Shown piece by piece: positions 26,301-26,638 of a stretch of 26,638 bases of DNA (the stretch's first letter is position 1; each line of letters begins with the position of its first letter). The notes under the pieces are model-generated. The model was not told the origin of the DNA. It saw nothing but the letters and a program-made list of their open reading frames with translations, and searched no databases. The stretch comes from Anammoximicrobium sp032229885 (lineage in GTDB: Bacteria; Planctomycetota; Planctomycetia; Pirellulales; Pirellulaceae): positions 1 through 26,638 of the forward strand of contig JAVYAJ010000287.1 of NCBI GenBank assembly GCA_032229885.1, read 5' to 3'. Made by a program: the position numbers and the translations under genes.

Positions 26301-26638
26301 ATCCCGTCGCCCGCCAGTCCGGGCGACGTCGCCCGGATCAGGACCTCGAGCCCCGGCACGCCAAAGCTGGATGTCGTCTCGGCGCGCCCGGCGCCCTCCA
26401 AATGCAGCGGGGCCAGCGGCGTGAGAAAGCCGTTGCCGTCGTCGCCGCCGGATAACGCCAGCGGCGAGTAATCGATGTCCGGCGCGGCGACGTCGGACAG
26501 CAGGTGGCCGGATCGGACGCGAGCCCGCACGAGCGTGCGGGCGACGGCGTGCTGGTTGACCGCGTCGGCCACCAGCTGGGCCCGCGTGTGGAAGCCCACT
26601 ACTACGTTCAAGTCGATCGTGATCGTGTTGCCCGACAC
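1943..26638 (-). CDS. Giant multidomain surface protein with matrixin-type protease, beta-helices, Calx-beta, GEVED, cadherin-like repeats and dockerin (5' partial)
   Basis: One uninterrupted frame of 8231 codons ends at TGA 1943-1945 and runs off the right edge. The GTG at the edge is an internal valine codon, so start and signal peptide are not visible. The visible part alone is roughly 0.85 MDa. Residues below are counted from the edge. Order: A1/A2 modules (1-192), split surface domain (193-480), PPC (481-674, split), matrixin (703-902, HEIGHSLGLGH at 863-873), PPC (906-1011), beta-helix (about 1020-1900), PPC-like and linker regions, propeller-like stretch (about 2390-3220), Calx-beta x6 (3390-4062), second beta-helix (4079-4334), C-module run, GEVED (5061-5556, split), 18 cadherin/VCBS-like repeats (5557-8035), dockerin (8045-8110) and tail. 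I found no cysteine by eye. Many Asp-rich loops suggest calcium-dependent folding outside the cell. It probably acts as an adhesive, protease-bearing surface or secreted fibre. Its promoter is outside the window. Confidence 0.95.
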   Translation of the reverse strand: MSGNTITIDLNVVVGFHTRAQLVADAVNQHAVARTLVRARVRSGHLLSDVAAPDIDYSPLALSGGDDGNGFLTPLAPLHLEGAGRAETTSSFGVPGLEVLIRATSPGLAGDGIQVNVLSANLGVNKAPTVAVRQNKITVTLNTNPTTPRNTASDLVNAINSSPAAAALVRASVALGNPASVISAAAPTTLETSGADEVIVPGYVGLGETSSEIIVRFAETLPDDTYRVELFAKDYTNLSIHALRNTAGTPLRPARAGDDRETIDFTLNLAPQVISVVPQPVTRRIQVRMMNTPNDGDFQLIFRGERTANLPVATINAQAIQTALEALPSIEPGEVRVTGPNLGPWEISFLGRYVNLPLADLRSDEPVIDIRYLAKLTQAEDQVLVYFNDDDLSPTAAVDRQFYRLIATGATGSIGDDLILTPHSVFYDADLDLAVLRFDDDGDLATPYRLPHGTYRLEVGRTEEANDARATATIVGALYTDNPYRHVATLEGGDVDVYQISLPDNGDLHVTVTPDAELTPRGFLDTAIVLTDAAGLPLDASNEFQRLSYGGAPTAGTTFTLGFGVTAPTTTVPLSYDADATTIQAALEALGDIYPGDVAVTGGPLNVAPIDIEFTGGLAGASVDKLLITDNTGGRLRVQRTDRVGGTGLAAGIYYVEVSRVDGAGSYLVEVTSSVALNVDDDNSSFATATQLGLLGVGGQVVFSQIEPQATWLPQYPGAEDEPGHRRIQAEQHISFLFPAYDLGVDPLPSFGAGLRPYNFQDVIGEVPPGSGNLLYNLITEKEKQLAREILAIYSSQLGIQFVETPDLGTTIAKGDLRAADPTITSGVGGVAGLGGPGLVVVDGLEGWTSSEFGGDFFRVLFHEIGHSLGLGHAYDLPALMGAGAPNDVYPGDDDIVHAQRLWRPDANDIDLYQFEVTTSGTFQAETVAQRAVPYSFLDTVLTLFSRDGQILARNDDYYGLDSFLKLELAPGTYYVGVTSRGNTAYDPNVPDSGFGGLTDGDYELRMGFEPDQTASLVDATGVPLDGDHDGRPGGVFEFWFQASDDVIFVDKARDTLPSAPEGTGTAADPYDSIATALADARTRIVTPARGSSVIRDGDSFVVYIGATPRTFEFDVLGDGVTAGRTAVAVPVTEIQRLAYAGVATSGTFSLAFGAAAPRTTGPLSYNATAPDVQAALESLGDIRPGEVRVTGGPLHLAPIDVEFTGRFAGAHPTLLTVTDNTNGGAGAGLRATQKQSLAVSIRDAINSLAPPAAPIATLTPSATAVRLTSVPRVDVSGTPGLLSGSNIVRVVGNAGADNDRDTLGDNRPYLIGTSNTNAVLPDGDGLIVPQGVTLMIDEGALLKLRKANIDVGTSAVSVNRAAGAVQVLGTPNAAVVFRSYRDDTVGGDTDPTDVPAAPGDWGGIVLRDDADLEGQGVYLNWINHADMAYGGGKVRVDSVESSFAPIHLINARPAIGFNTITQATGAAMSASPNSFEETPDRVGPEIYGNHLRGNAINGIFIRTETALGQPLERLDAQVRFDDADIVHVIAENLQIVGNAGGPLLAPDGSLQSRLGGRLAIDPGVVVKLNQSRIELERGSANLIAEGLSGYPIVFTSIADDRYGAGGTFDTNNDDRLGIGELAPRPGDWGGLIVNHVSHASLDHVVVAYAGGETPLDGTRTSFNPIEIHQADVRLTNSLLEHNASGFAAGTRSGRGANEPAAIYVRGAQPVIVNNVIRDNTGAAISINANALNATLRPDVGTSIGTWDAFTTYDANRGPLVRGNRLGDNAINGMVVRAEELTTQSIWDDTDIVHVVFGEITVNNHHTYSGLRLQSSSTESLVVKLEGADAGFTANGIPLEIEDRIGGTIQIIGTVGHPVVLTALTDDSVGAGFDPRGYPQTDTDNARATPVPGQWRSVKLDRFSNDRNVAVANEAEVALTGGRDVNSTPDTAEWLGRLAPNEKSGDENRRLGFEVHGFVSPDAPQDEDVYSFKAVPGTEVWIDLDRTGSTLRGSLELLDRDGQPLARSTGPDAADLSGLAYGVAENGLLGGDFYSLNPHDPGMRVLLPAAQVDEDGLATYFVRVRAAGPELISSPLTGLHFEHHSSGPDTITVSSIEPGQDFVSQGFQPGQQLFVRGSAAGAADNDGMYTIAAVTATTLTLDAGNRLVDQFAPVGTVLRAALTSGEYQLQIRLRQVDELPGSTIRYADIRYATDGIEILGLPAHSPLVGETAEVGDASNAFASAQDLGNLLTTDRATISVGGQLSTALDVDWYRFRVDHQMIQAIPGVSADGSVVGVTLDIDYADGAPGPDTTVAIYDSAGRLIYVGRESNIEDDQPKPLAGEGADLDDLARGSLGLLDPFLGTMNLTEGANREYYVAIMSNRQLPLALEGVFSANASDAQKLVRLEPMTSVRRIVEDHLGFQGYTTGEGGLTVDPVETRGIFDISNEIALGTNIRPFNLGDVPLFVTSSQGDRLYTVNAFQGGAPISMPDADLNNNTSSDWIRDIVIRSDGQMYGYQRITNGAGPPNQGPAANTAGRLVRIDPGNGALNTIGSDNIPGASAGTTAPVLTAPYVFGDLTITDDADALTYERIGYDTDVEAPTYALYYVVRQTGRDAFGQETVTSKLYRAHPDTGSATPDNPRNLYGFKGNIQPVGVTFAGFNVTFDDGTGATATVRVQANAPGADGNGIQLNITRADATTQVTSVFGNTINITLDTTPQATAQQFVDALNSHAAASRLVTAAVTAGSATEGANNIVAGVRTTAGGNGVPLKGYVTGIAFADFFGGAFMYGVTSAGEFLQILKSNGAVVNVVDASAALPDANLQGLTLGPQNVAAFDADGMGSPSYYKNMLFAVSANGYLVAFNTDGELQTVFDSDGDGVADATSAQLNGVSGMTGLAFSPLDFNLWHPTMRRGDRDTVANIGSGATVADVLQHGINQPFDNSRRPGATESTRTITVQSADTGATVWSRNQREEEGGVSLYFGLENYVTPTNLRDYLRYYSVDPVTGAPLTSGQYGVANYQYQRDLTSTGAIGNNYNLPGGALGSLVSNGFSLDGYAAGDKPTLYFNYFLETEPFAGERLDDGSIEDMRDSARVFVSADGGLTWELVATNNAMLSSPDRLDAELPKFLSHSATAGLASDDPTPMVRQQVQQLYGNTGAWRQARVDLSRYAGQSELMLRFDFSTAGSMNDPSLGFVDQFGEWSYLGTQHSPLRNMRNDYEGFYIDDIIIGFAERGELVTQAPANETGVRDLAAAGTRTNNTDPQRRPEQLSGYYQMEVRRSEEYAVMVESSNAVRPAIAPYPPLLVMDLIDTNDRLASGYTIVAPAGSAARDGDLFRIVGRYAATFELDSDGTVDVGNIRVPFTSGQPASEVARTIRNVVNNLPGFGVTAITANATTARVDLISAKTVEALSQDRNVTITIADLGISEAGGSTVATVTREGGTSQPLVVDLAAVHNAAAVAFQVGGAPVTQVTIPAGSASTSFTILGVDDLLASGTRTAIVQAMAPGFTRVVAAVDVWDDDTARLTLAINPGSMDEGDPAGAAVATITRNSPTDRDLIVTVASLDPSEVLLSGALVGGGWGEADVVQVTIPAGSTSATVDLIPVQDFLIDGDQTARLVAYAGGHASGVGSVTVVDSGVRQSLSFDIPTPIVDEGDVISGTVERTGDLSVDLIVHLFSHDDSEASFTVASILIPAGQAMAAFTIQGVEDNVVDGNQTVVVSGYASGYTPARENVTVVDSGNSGLPGLPALLETVRVQATAHVLSEDGFHDGVTLLPTATTATVKLSTPSASAQNVSITFDPAVIRINGNATGSVTLTVPAGSIEPVAAAGVYPLNIVAVNDNLIDGTQSSPIVPFAAGYSSAGDLVEVRDAKADIRAKITATATPGAIGESGSATIQITRSDAIGLATATVTSSDPAQAVPTPSSVVLPNGQTTVTTTLNAVNDGLLDGAHTVVVRLAPGVGRAYAPVYDAVDVLDGAAWTLAVKIGPPGGTGTATIREDAGRGAIRARVSIPGPMLDNLTVYLVSSDASEARVPASVVIPAGRTWVEFDIDAVDELRNDPARTVTITAMADRFARGSDVLIVEPADNMLAYHRRGDENRPRDQGQVVIDSNVITNVSQAGIRVAAGEREVRFNGAVTSDLPHPGAVIGFPNRNTQNLAPGVVIQNNVIAGAGSEGISFYGDAGSAPRGPVPYGRIVNNTIFGDLVPHGTGIEVGPTASPTILNNILAHLQTGIRVSTGVGVPATEIGYNLFQGNTTDGPTGSFAFTSNNPDPDSLFVDAAAYNFYLVSGVLAIDSSVNRFDDRSFLANVVKAPLGIPPSAIVAPERDVYGQLRADDPATDPLGGGAQVFKDRGAVERGDFEAPFAELVDPTDGDRLDRSPATTIVYRTDDRLFDDFTLQLFDGPGVPLPIEGTGVDPATVSPQTVSITRDGVLLVETSQVRPDDPSDPDNDFYPRASDFVLGYDAGNQVLRLTPDSRVWEIDRTYVITLNNRDRYVLTAPDAVNVADGDQFAIRDQAGNVVTFEYESGYRLWAPQSLVIQAVDAGQIRDGDTFSISAALPDPHSPDPTATIVVTRVFEFDDNGTFNPSNTTIPFQANDTAETIAQRIYVALAADRTLGLAPQNLGDRVLIGSRDFHTLNVTANSSLLQSGYAESVADGDLFSIDYTIGGLTQTMTWEFDSDGVAADPDADHILIPFHAGLTNEQIAERIADAIRTGLPQLGRTTTLGDGFVYLREAPDSDLESYVLDASASRLWQAGRPGVASALRLQLPDDVFELQVPDGGTADILDNETFVIDDGVTSVTFQFDLDRSGPTRSRYHSILPTGTENQDELARLIQDAIIAAFPTFPVTYLGNGLVRFTVPPGGALDTSGTAELSGTVRSGVTDGQRFRITRAGGPAVNFEFDSNSSFGPGTTQVGFSPTSSGDAVANAMVTAIRGTSLGLTPVYLGRGVIQLNETPQYRFERLSSSLEVSGVPGGAVAIAYLPDASFTAENMAGAIISAINRTGFAGFAATAKLRGGRTIFLDGAALNRANPDPADAVQDVTPGAIRVEFAPGIRDRAGNFLKANQPDGETRFTIILGAASFDFGDLPDDPAIADDFPTLWASDGARHIQLKDASLRLGSRLDTEQDGQPSVGADGDDAGGTVDLSGSLPVSLAPLPMAVLRVPDGWHIVDNGTFEISDGVQTATFTMDTSGSLPPAFHPVVYAVGDSPEQIAHSVAAAIATAVAGGDLTGVTAVVLKDGLLGVSGAAAISIGAGLSLDGNAPLSFRVPGNPLAGDEAQISNLGSFTLATSATSLPFTFNLAGGSVVAPPAVSLVYYPGETPEIVARRIVDAIREQAALGTLAGVVATHVGNGVVQVTGADNITLGGGLQPDQRLPVRIDASAYALLIDGDTFRMSDGAGRSVVFEFDNDSVLTNTTHRRVALGGDAATTAANIATAIAAAVADGVLRGLTASSSGSLVSLVPHADLHGLTSDEDGVRFESVFVKGLGTPITVTASGNGLLDAWVDWNGNGQFDAGEQVFVNQPVFAGENRLTITTPESVDDAQIPFYTYARFRLSPSGGLTPSGLGVGGEVEDYRIRIITNSPPTLVSPQADFSVLEDALPTVLNLQGMFADVDINNGNGDKLVYSATVLGFATAVTDLGTDGAVHVRVEANQPGPAGNALRLVVEASNHGDASGPSVTVSGSVVSVDINTNPANPTTAQQLIDAINADPLAAALLSATILRGDPATDLTATDPGAYSPVRLATVVPLTHDLNGSELTLDYLPDQNGRVVLILTATDQTLTSVSDTVTVTVAPVNDAPIFTAGGDLVVDEDGGQESAVAWATGMAPGPATATDEHIQSLQFIATVLNTGTLTAADFAILPTLDPTTGTLTFQLAANANGEAHVEVVLRDDGGTANGGQDTSVAHTLTITVRPINDPPVLTVPSSAQATDEDVALTFSSSGGNGITVFDPDAAEAVVESLRVTMSVLQGGLTLGTLAGLTNVSGDGTQTVAFEGSQAAINGALNGLKYLPEPNYNGSDRLVITVNDLGNHGWDPSNPTVWSSGVDVRRTINLTVRPVNDPPTVSVPGAFYTVYEDTNLALPGIVVGDAADAMYAPVTLRVTLTALHGTITVNTNVTGGVTFGGITNNGTSSVSLTGTPQAINTTLGNATGIVYRGLPNFNDYSVAGPPGPKERLVVNVNDLGNVGSGGPKQAEATMTISVLQVNDPPAIGSPGPQTLNEDDPHFYIPLIVTDVDADETPVDPKQAVTVVLRLTDNNGAPLATAGTLTVRTDVSGGLDPTPVTGNGTLTGNGTAQLTLTGSPAKITTTLIDATGLHFLPATDWNGTLRLVASVQDHGNSGGGPSLSHTVTIPITVAAVNDPPVVTVPVGPHVLDEGPGQSLPIYGIGVTDVDAAASPPGHVVVTLSIPSGQGSLNVLAGVVGGVPGNRISGNGTRAVTLTGTPSEINETLRLPRGVTYTVPDGNFNNNRAGGDVILTVHADDQGRTGSGLVTSDTETVAITVRPVNDLPVITVPGLQTLNEGPGASRAITGISVQDVDFEELGPADLTVTLSIPAGRGTLTVVPNVPGGVTNITGNGTHSIALVGRIAQINATLAAATGVTYTVPNGDFNSLNNGGPVNLTVHTNDGGRTGAASGVDVSQTVAIIVNPINDDPVITAPAATQATEIVVDEDMPVVFSVANNTRIAVTDVDVAESVDNSLNVTLVANNGSFTLATTAGLVSHSGNGTGNVALRGSEAAVNAALEGAVFTPRQDFNGRTTLVITVNDRGNTGGGPSAGGVNVVRVVNLRFRAINDPPQIMFTPDTLTAVDTTEGVVGGLNIREVRILDPDVVETPGGELLVTLRVSHGTLTVRDNLGLTYLKPADISGNGTATVILSATPDEINRTLTAAGGLVYQPNPQFFGQDLLRIDANDQGLTGAGGVGLAQRTLTINVASVNDPPVLTVPTTRTMPEDGTLDIRGISVADPDAGTNVIQVTLGATLGTLSVSPSVPGGLSAAQIQDNGTGSVTLLAPMAAINATLADPNGLRYTPFADRNGAESLVVVANDLGHSGGNNDPQTDTKTIQINIAAVNDPPVVTVPAVQPVQVDEDQGLSGLGITVTDVDALEGTGQVRVTLTALHGTLTVSTQVTGGVPAGQILSNGTAALTMTGTPDQLNATLAGDGVRPGLTYRGLQDYFGPDQLVVLANDQGNFGAGGPLETTGTVAIEVRPVNDPPLARPDALTMVERHPTDPARPALTVAASVLMANDAPGPANESSQTISIVPDGFGVPSHGSVAFDGTNVIYTPPAFFNGTATFTYTIIDDGAPAKTGVGVVTVTITPVNDPPAPQPDSGVTNEDTARTFTAAQLLANDAPGPTAPAGTMDDERGQTLTLAGVGPSSAAGGVVTLSSGIVTYTPPANFNGIDTFTYRVRDNGLTNGVADPREATGTVTVTVVAVNDGPQIAAPTSVSVNEDEPGDIRGIVVSDIDVDETPLPGGRLDMTLQVAHGALTVATNIGGGLTAADIAGNGTAVVSLSGTPAQINATFAATHGLSYLSASNFNGADSLVATVSDGGQTGIADPLSPSTISRTVNLTVVAMNDPPAVVLPVGLALDEDTSAYVGPIAVSDIDANETPGATLQVTLSVQHGVLRVNAGITGGLGLGNIVGNETANVVLTGTLGALNATLNNPAGVLYLPAPDYFGPDTVSVAVNDRGNTGLPGPQGANGSFQITVNPVNDAPVAMNDPGVGDPPLIVDENTVLRVAGRGVLANDVDVDGDVLSVVIDNATPDGDGQYHLVSTRGAPVVIDAAQGSFVFDPTGVPAFQQLTDGQSLTDTFTYRAWDGQLASNLATVTIIVTGVNDPPVVSTVPYTTPDNAILSGGPGSAVPGLLSNASDPEGQPIQVLVSNSDTVSQLGATLTINADGRFVYDPRFSPMLAPMRPGDPPMKDTFAFVVADSSGLWTKATATVTVTGANSPPVAGSDQYATLATEVLTVPAAGALANDVDPDGDDAALRAVAGAITSQRGAAVQMNADGGFAYDPTTSPTLRALATGQTLTDSFTYTVRDEGGATSVGTVSVVVSGISGPEYQNPADWHDVNGDGKISPIDALILVNYLNANGAGPLSPGRAKPPYLDPTGDGRITPEDVLAVVNRLNSLGAGGGEGESASGAASIQFAHAALATSHSAPAPAETPFGVWTATAIADAGAASGGVLADRADALADAGRASAAEPAPAPPGDAFAGWDAVDDDLESALRAMTKRRGDESERAAATDALLGALFG
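2306..2510 (-). other. Dockerin type I domain
   Basis: Residues about 8043-8111. Two F-hand calcium loops: DVNGDGKISPID (D1, N3, D5, D12) followed by ALILVNYLNANG, and DPTGDGRITPED (D1, T3, D5, D12) followed by VLAVVNRLNSLG. The 22-residue duplicated pattern is intact. Dockerins bind cohesins in cellulosomes. In planctomycetes they are widespread at the C terminus of surface proteins, where the partner is unclear. No cohesin is visible in the window. Confidence 0.9.
2530..9960 (-). other. Array of 18 cadherin/VCBS-like Ig-fold repeats, first one split by module A4
   Basis: Boundaries are marked by NSPP/VNDPP/VNDAP-type motifs near nucleotides 9955, 9313, 8955, 8526, 8088, 7626, 7185, 6752, 6328, 5898, 5496, 5077, 4745, 4397, 3978, 3570, 3198, 2864 and the end near 2530. 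Repeats 3-11 and 14-15 are a longer type (about 400-460 nt) with an NGT...LTGT...INATL core. Repeats 12-13 are the shorter 'TYTPPANFNGxDTFTY' type. Repeats 16-18 are VCBS-like (LANDVDVDGD, TDTFTYRAWDG). Module A4 (9475-9796, residues 5615-5721) splits repeat 1 between VYSATV and VVPLTHDLNG. Such arrays typically form extended, calcium-stiffened adhesive rods. Confidence 0.85.
9973..11458 (-). other. GEVED domain split by three DGDTF modules (C7-C9)
   Basis: The domain begins FDFGDLPDD (residue 5061), continues PTLWASDGARHI, LGSRLDTEQDGQPS and GADGDDAGG (near 5112). It resumes at DEDGVRFES (5452), then DAWVDWNGNGQFDAGEQVF, TYARFRLSPSGG and GEVEDYRI (5549). In ordinary GEVED proteins GDD and DEDGV are a few residues apart. 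Here about 330 residues intervene, holding C7 (DNGTF at 5150), C8 (NLGSF at 5261) and C9 (DGDTF at 5368) at a near-regular spacing of 107-111 residues. Confidence 0.8.
11615..13200 (-). other. Run of DGDTF modules (C3-C6 plus partial copies)
   Basis: DGDxF-type starts are at residues 4485 (partial copy), 4527, 4635, 4766 (DNETF) and 4862 (DGQRF), with a final half-copy ending near 5005. Each full copy has: D-G-D-x-F-x-I, a FEFD-type strand, a helix of the IAQRIYVAL or IADAIR kind, then LGxGxVxL. Spacing is 96-131 residues. The run is bracketed by TYVITLNNRDR and IRDRAGNFLKANQPDGETRF, which look like two halves of one host domain. Confidence 0.65.
13637..14402 (-). other. Parallel beta-helix region 2
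   Basis: Residues about 4079-4334. Repeating units QVVIDSNVITNVSQAGIRV, GVVIQNNVIAGAGSEGISF, GRIVNNTIFGD, PTILNNILAHLQTGIRV follow the NNxI beta-helix pattern. It ends with a characteristic stretch FKDRGAVERGDFEAPFAELV. It is separated from beta-helix 1 by the propeller-like, C2 and Calx-beta regions. Confidence 0.7.
14453..16474 (-). other. Six Calx-beta-type repeats
   Basis: Residues about 3390-4062, roughly 112 residues per repeat. Each shows a ....EGG/DEGD/SEDG opening, a TITR-like strand, a VTIPAGS or close variant (VTIPAGSAS, VTIPAGSTSA, ILIPAGQAM, LTVPAGS, VVLPNGQTT, VVIPAGRTW), an AVNDxLxDG-type calcium loop and a closing VxVxD strand. Repeat 4 is the longest and most diverged; repeat 6 is less regular. 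Calx-beta domains bind calcium and occur in adhesion proteins. The block sits between C2 and beta-helix 2. Confidence 0.8.
16475..16740 (-). other. DGDTF module C2
   Basis: Residues about 3300-3389: ARDGDLFRIVGRYAATFELD (DGDLF at 3310), NIRVPFTSG, a helix SEVARTIRNVVNNLPG, then TTARVDLIS. It precedes the Calx-beta block directly. Confidence 0.65.
16960..19500 (-). other. Propeller-like surface region with A3 module inserted
   Basis: Residues about 2380-3225. Short repeated strand units mention display-like steps (LFVTSSQGDRLYTVN, GRLVRIDPGNGALNTIG, KLYRAHPDTG, NMLFAVSANGYLVAFNTDG), suggestive of a beta-propeller. A calcium-loop-like DSDGDGVAD is near residue 2851. Module A3 (residues 2636-2747, nucleotides 18398-18733) lies between GNIQPVG and VPLKGYVTGIAF. 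It contains ANAPGADGNGIQLNI, NTINITLDTTP and QQFVDALNSHAAASRLVTAA. The C-terminal part (from YFNYFLETEP to FYIDDIIIGFAERGE) resembles a jelly-roll or MAM-like domain with a visible IDDI strand. The propeller call is an inference. Confidence 0.45.
20162..20413 (-). other. Module D ('DGMYTIAAVTATTLTL' type), single copy
   Basis: Residues 2076-2158. LTGLHFEHHSSGPDTITVSS, then GFQPGQQLFVRGSA, DNDGMYTIAAVTATTLTLD. It lies between VRVRAAGP and SGEYQLQIRLRQ, which I would expect to be nearly adjacent in the host. Short modules of this pattern (DTI..., G...G..I.V.G, NDGTYTIA.V) are, from memory, frequent in phage structural proteins. Confidence 0.55.
20430..20775 (-). other. PPC-like region 3
   Basis: Residues about 1955-2070. 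DEDVYSFKAVPGTEVWIDLDR, SLELLDRDGQPLARS, and after a longer insert ATYFVRVRAAGP. This is the PPC strand order with a long loop before the final strand. Confidence is lower than for PPC 2 because of that loop. Confidence 0.5.
20935..22780 (-). other. Right-handed parallel beta-helix region 1
   Basis: Residues 1287-1901. Repeated short strands and Asn/Gly turns, for example GLIVPQGVTLMIDEGALLKL, LRGNAINGIFIRT and PVIVNNVIRDNTGAAISIN. PGDWGGIVL (near residue 1400) and PGDWGGLIV (near 1627) mark two similar sub-blocks; a third, degenerate PGQWRSVKL is near 1895. IVHVIAENLQI and IVHVVFGEITV also repeat. This architecture usually forms an elongated stalk or glycan-binding helix. No catalytic residues are assignable. 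Confidence 0.75.
22781..23359 (-). other. DGDTF module C1 with VTGG module B3 nested in it, inside the beta-helix region
   Basis: The beta-helix lead-in (IFVDK, then DPYDSIATALADAR) is interrupted. Module C1 begins at IRDGDSFVVY (residue 1097), runs TFEFDVLGDG, then breaks at residue 1134. There module B3 begins (EIQRLAYAG, VQAALESLGDIRPGEVRVTG, PIDVEFTGRFAGA) and ends near 1233. C1 resumes with SLAVSIRDAINSLA and ATAVRLTSV. The host resumes at residue 1287 with NIVRVVGN, followed by DNRPYLIG. Confidence 0.65.
23607..23923 (-). other. PPC domain 2 (uninterrupted)
   Basis: Residues 906-1011. The pattern is complete: DIDLYQFEV, FLDTVLTLFSRDGQILARND, then LELAPGTYYVGVTSRG and DGDYELRMGFEP. It serves as an internal reference for the split PPC domain upstream. 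It follows directly after the protease domain. PPC domains are secreted beta-sandwiches often found next to proteases. Confidence 0.8.
23932..24532 (-). other. Matrixin-type zinc metalloprotease domain
   Basis: Residues 703-902. The zinc-binding motif HEIGHSLGLGH is at 863-873 (nucleotides 24020-24052), with E864 as the general base. M881 in LPALM sits eight residues after the third histidine, where the metzincin Met-turn belongs. Upstream are a helix (EKEKQLAREILAIYSSQLGI), the strand FVETPD and a VVVDG strand, as in matrixins. All visible catalytic residues are present, so the domain is probably active. It is flanked on both sides by PPC domains, a common companion of secreted proteases. 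Substrate unknown. Confidence 0.85.
24617..25198 (-). other. PPC domain 1, split by VTGG module B2
   Basis: The first half (residues 481-542) shows GGDVDVYQISLPDNGDLHV and LDTAIVLTDAAGLPLDAS. The second half resumes at TGLAAGIYYVEVSR and ends GSYLVEVTSS. Between them, residues 543 to about 640 are module B2, starting EFQRLSYGG and containing IQAALEALGDIYPGDVAVTG, then PIDIEFTGGLAGA. Pre-peptidase C-terminal domains normally run from the DTVLTLFD-type strand to the GTYYVxV strand within about 30 residues, so the insertion is clear. Confidence 0.7.
25517..25786 (-). other. VTGG module B1 inside a surface domain
   Basis: Residues 285-374 form the first, most diverged copy of module B: a DGDFQLIF strand, the helix IQTALEALPSIEPGEVRVTG, then WEISFLGRYVNLPLADL. 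It sits between APQVISVVPQPVTR and KLTQAEDQVLVYFNDDDL. Those two flanks read as one continuous beta-domain in planctomycete surface proteins as I recall them. The module therefore appears to interrupt that host. Confidence 0.55.
26062..26638 (-). other. Tandem 'NTNP/DAIN' modules A1 (cut by edge) and A2
   Basis: A2 (about residues 92-192) reads as a roughly 100-residue module. It has a GLEVLIRA strand, a PGLAGDGIQV turn, KITVTLNTNP, a helix DLVNAINSSPAAAALVRA, and a trailing SVALG segment. A1 (residues 1-60) shows only the second half (NTITIDL, then LVADAVNQHAVARTLVRA). Two later copies, A3 and A4, lie far downstream. I cannot name a Pfam family. Similar short modules occur, as I remember, in phage tail and other structural proteins. 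Confidence 0.65.

Noticed and set aside
26636..26638. GTG at the right edge as the start of the giant gene
   Set aside because: The sequence begins in the middle of an A-type module with no signal peptide. The frame simply runs off the window.

Overview
The window is high-GC bacterial DNA, most likely from a planctomycete (Planctomycetota, probably Pirellulales). This rests on one enormous secreted-type gene with a planctomycete-style domain mix (pre-peptidase C-terminal domains, parallel beta-helices, GEVED, cadherin-like repeats, C-terminal dockerin) and on GC-rich hairpin repeats between genes. The assignment comes from family recognition, not from a marker gene.

Layout. Bases 1-435 hold a cluster of GC-rich hairpins and inverted repeats, then a possible -10 element, and lead into a plus-strand gene (436-1590). 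That gene encodes a 384-residue protein with a Pol-beta-type nucleotidyltransferase domain followed by an HD domain. Bases 1591-1942 separate two convergent genes. They contain a hairpin at the end of the first gene, an inverted pair of hairpins with compensatory base changes, and a small hairpin downstream of the second gene. Everything from 1943 to the right edge is one uninterrupted minus-strand reading frame of at least 8231 codons. Its 5' end (signal peptide, start) lies outside the window.

The giant protein, N to C as visible, contains: a tandem pair of 'NTNP/DAIN' modules (A1, A2); a beta-rich surface domain split by a 'VTGG' module (B1); a PPC domain split by B2; an intact-looking matrixin-type zinc protease; a second, unsplit PPC; a parallel beta-helix region interrupted by a 'DGDTF' module (C1) that is itself interrupted by B3; a third PPC-like region; a 'DGxYTIAAV' module (D); a propeller-like stretch interrupted by A3; C2; six Calx-beta repeats; a second beta-helix; a run of C modules; a GEVED domain split by three more C modules; 18 cadherin/VCBS-like repeats (the first split by A4); a two-repeat dockerin; and an acidic/Ala-rich tail. 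It looks like a cell-surface or secreted adhesive fibre carrying a protease.

The most unusual feature is the recurring placement of four short module families (A-D) inside, rather than between, larger domains, including one three-level nest. I see no RNA gene, CRISPR array, transposase or phage gene.
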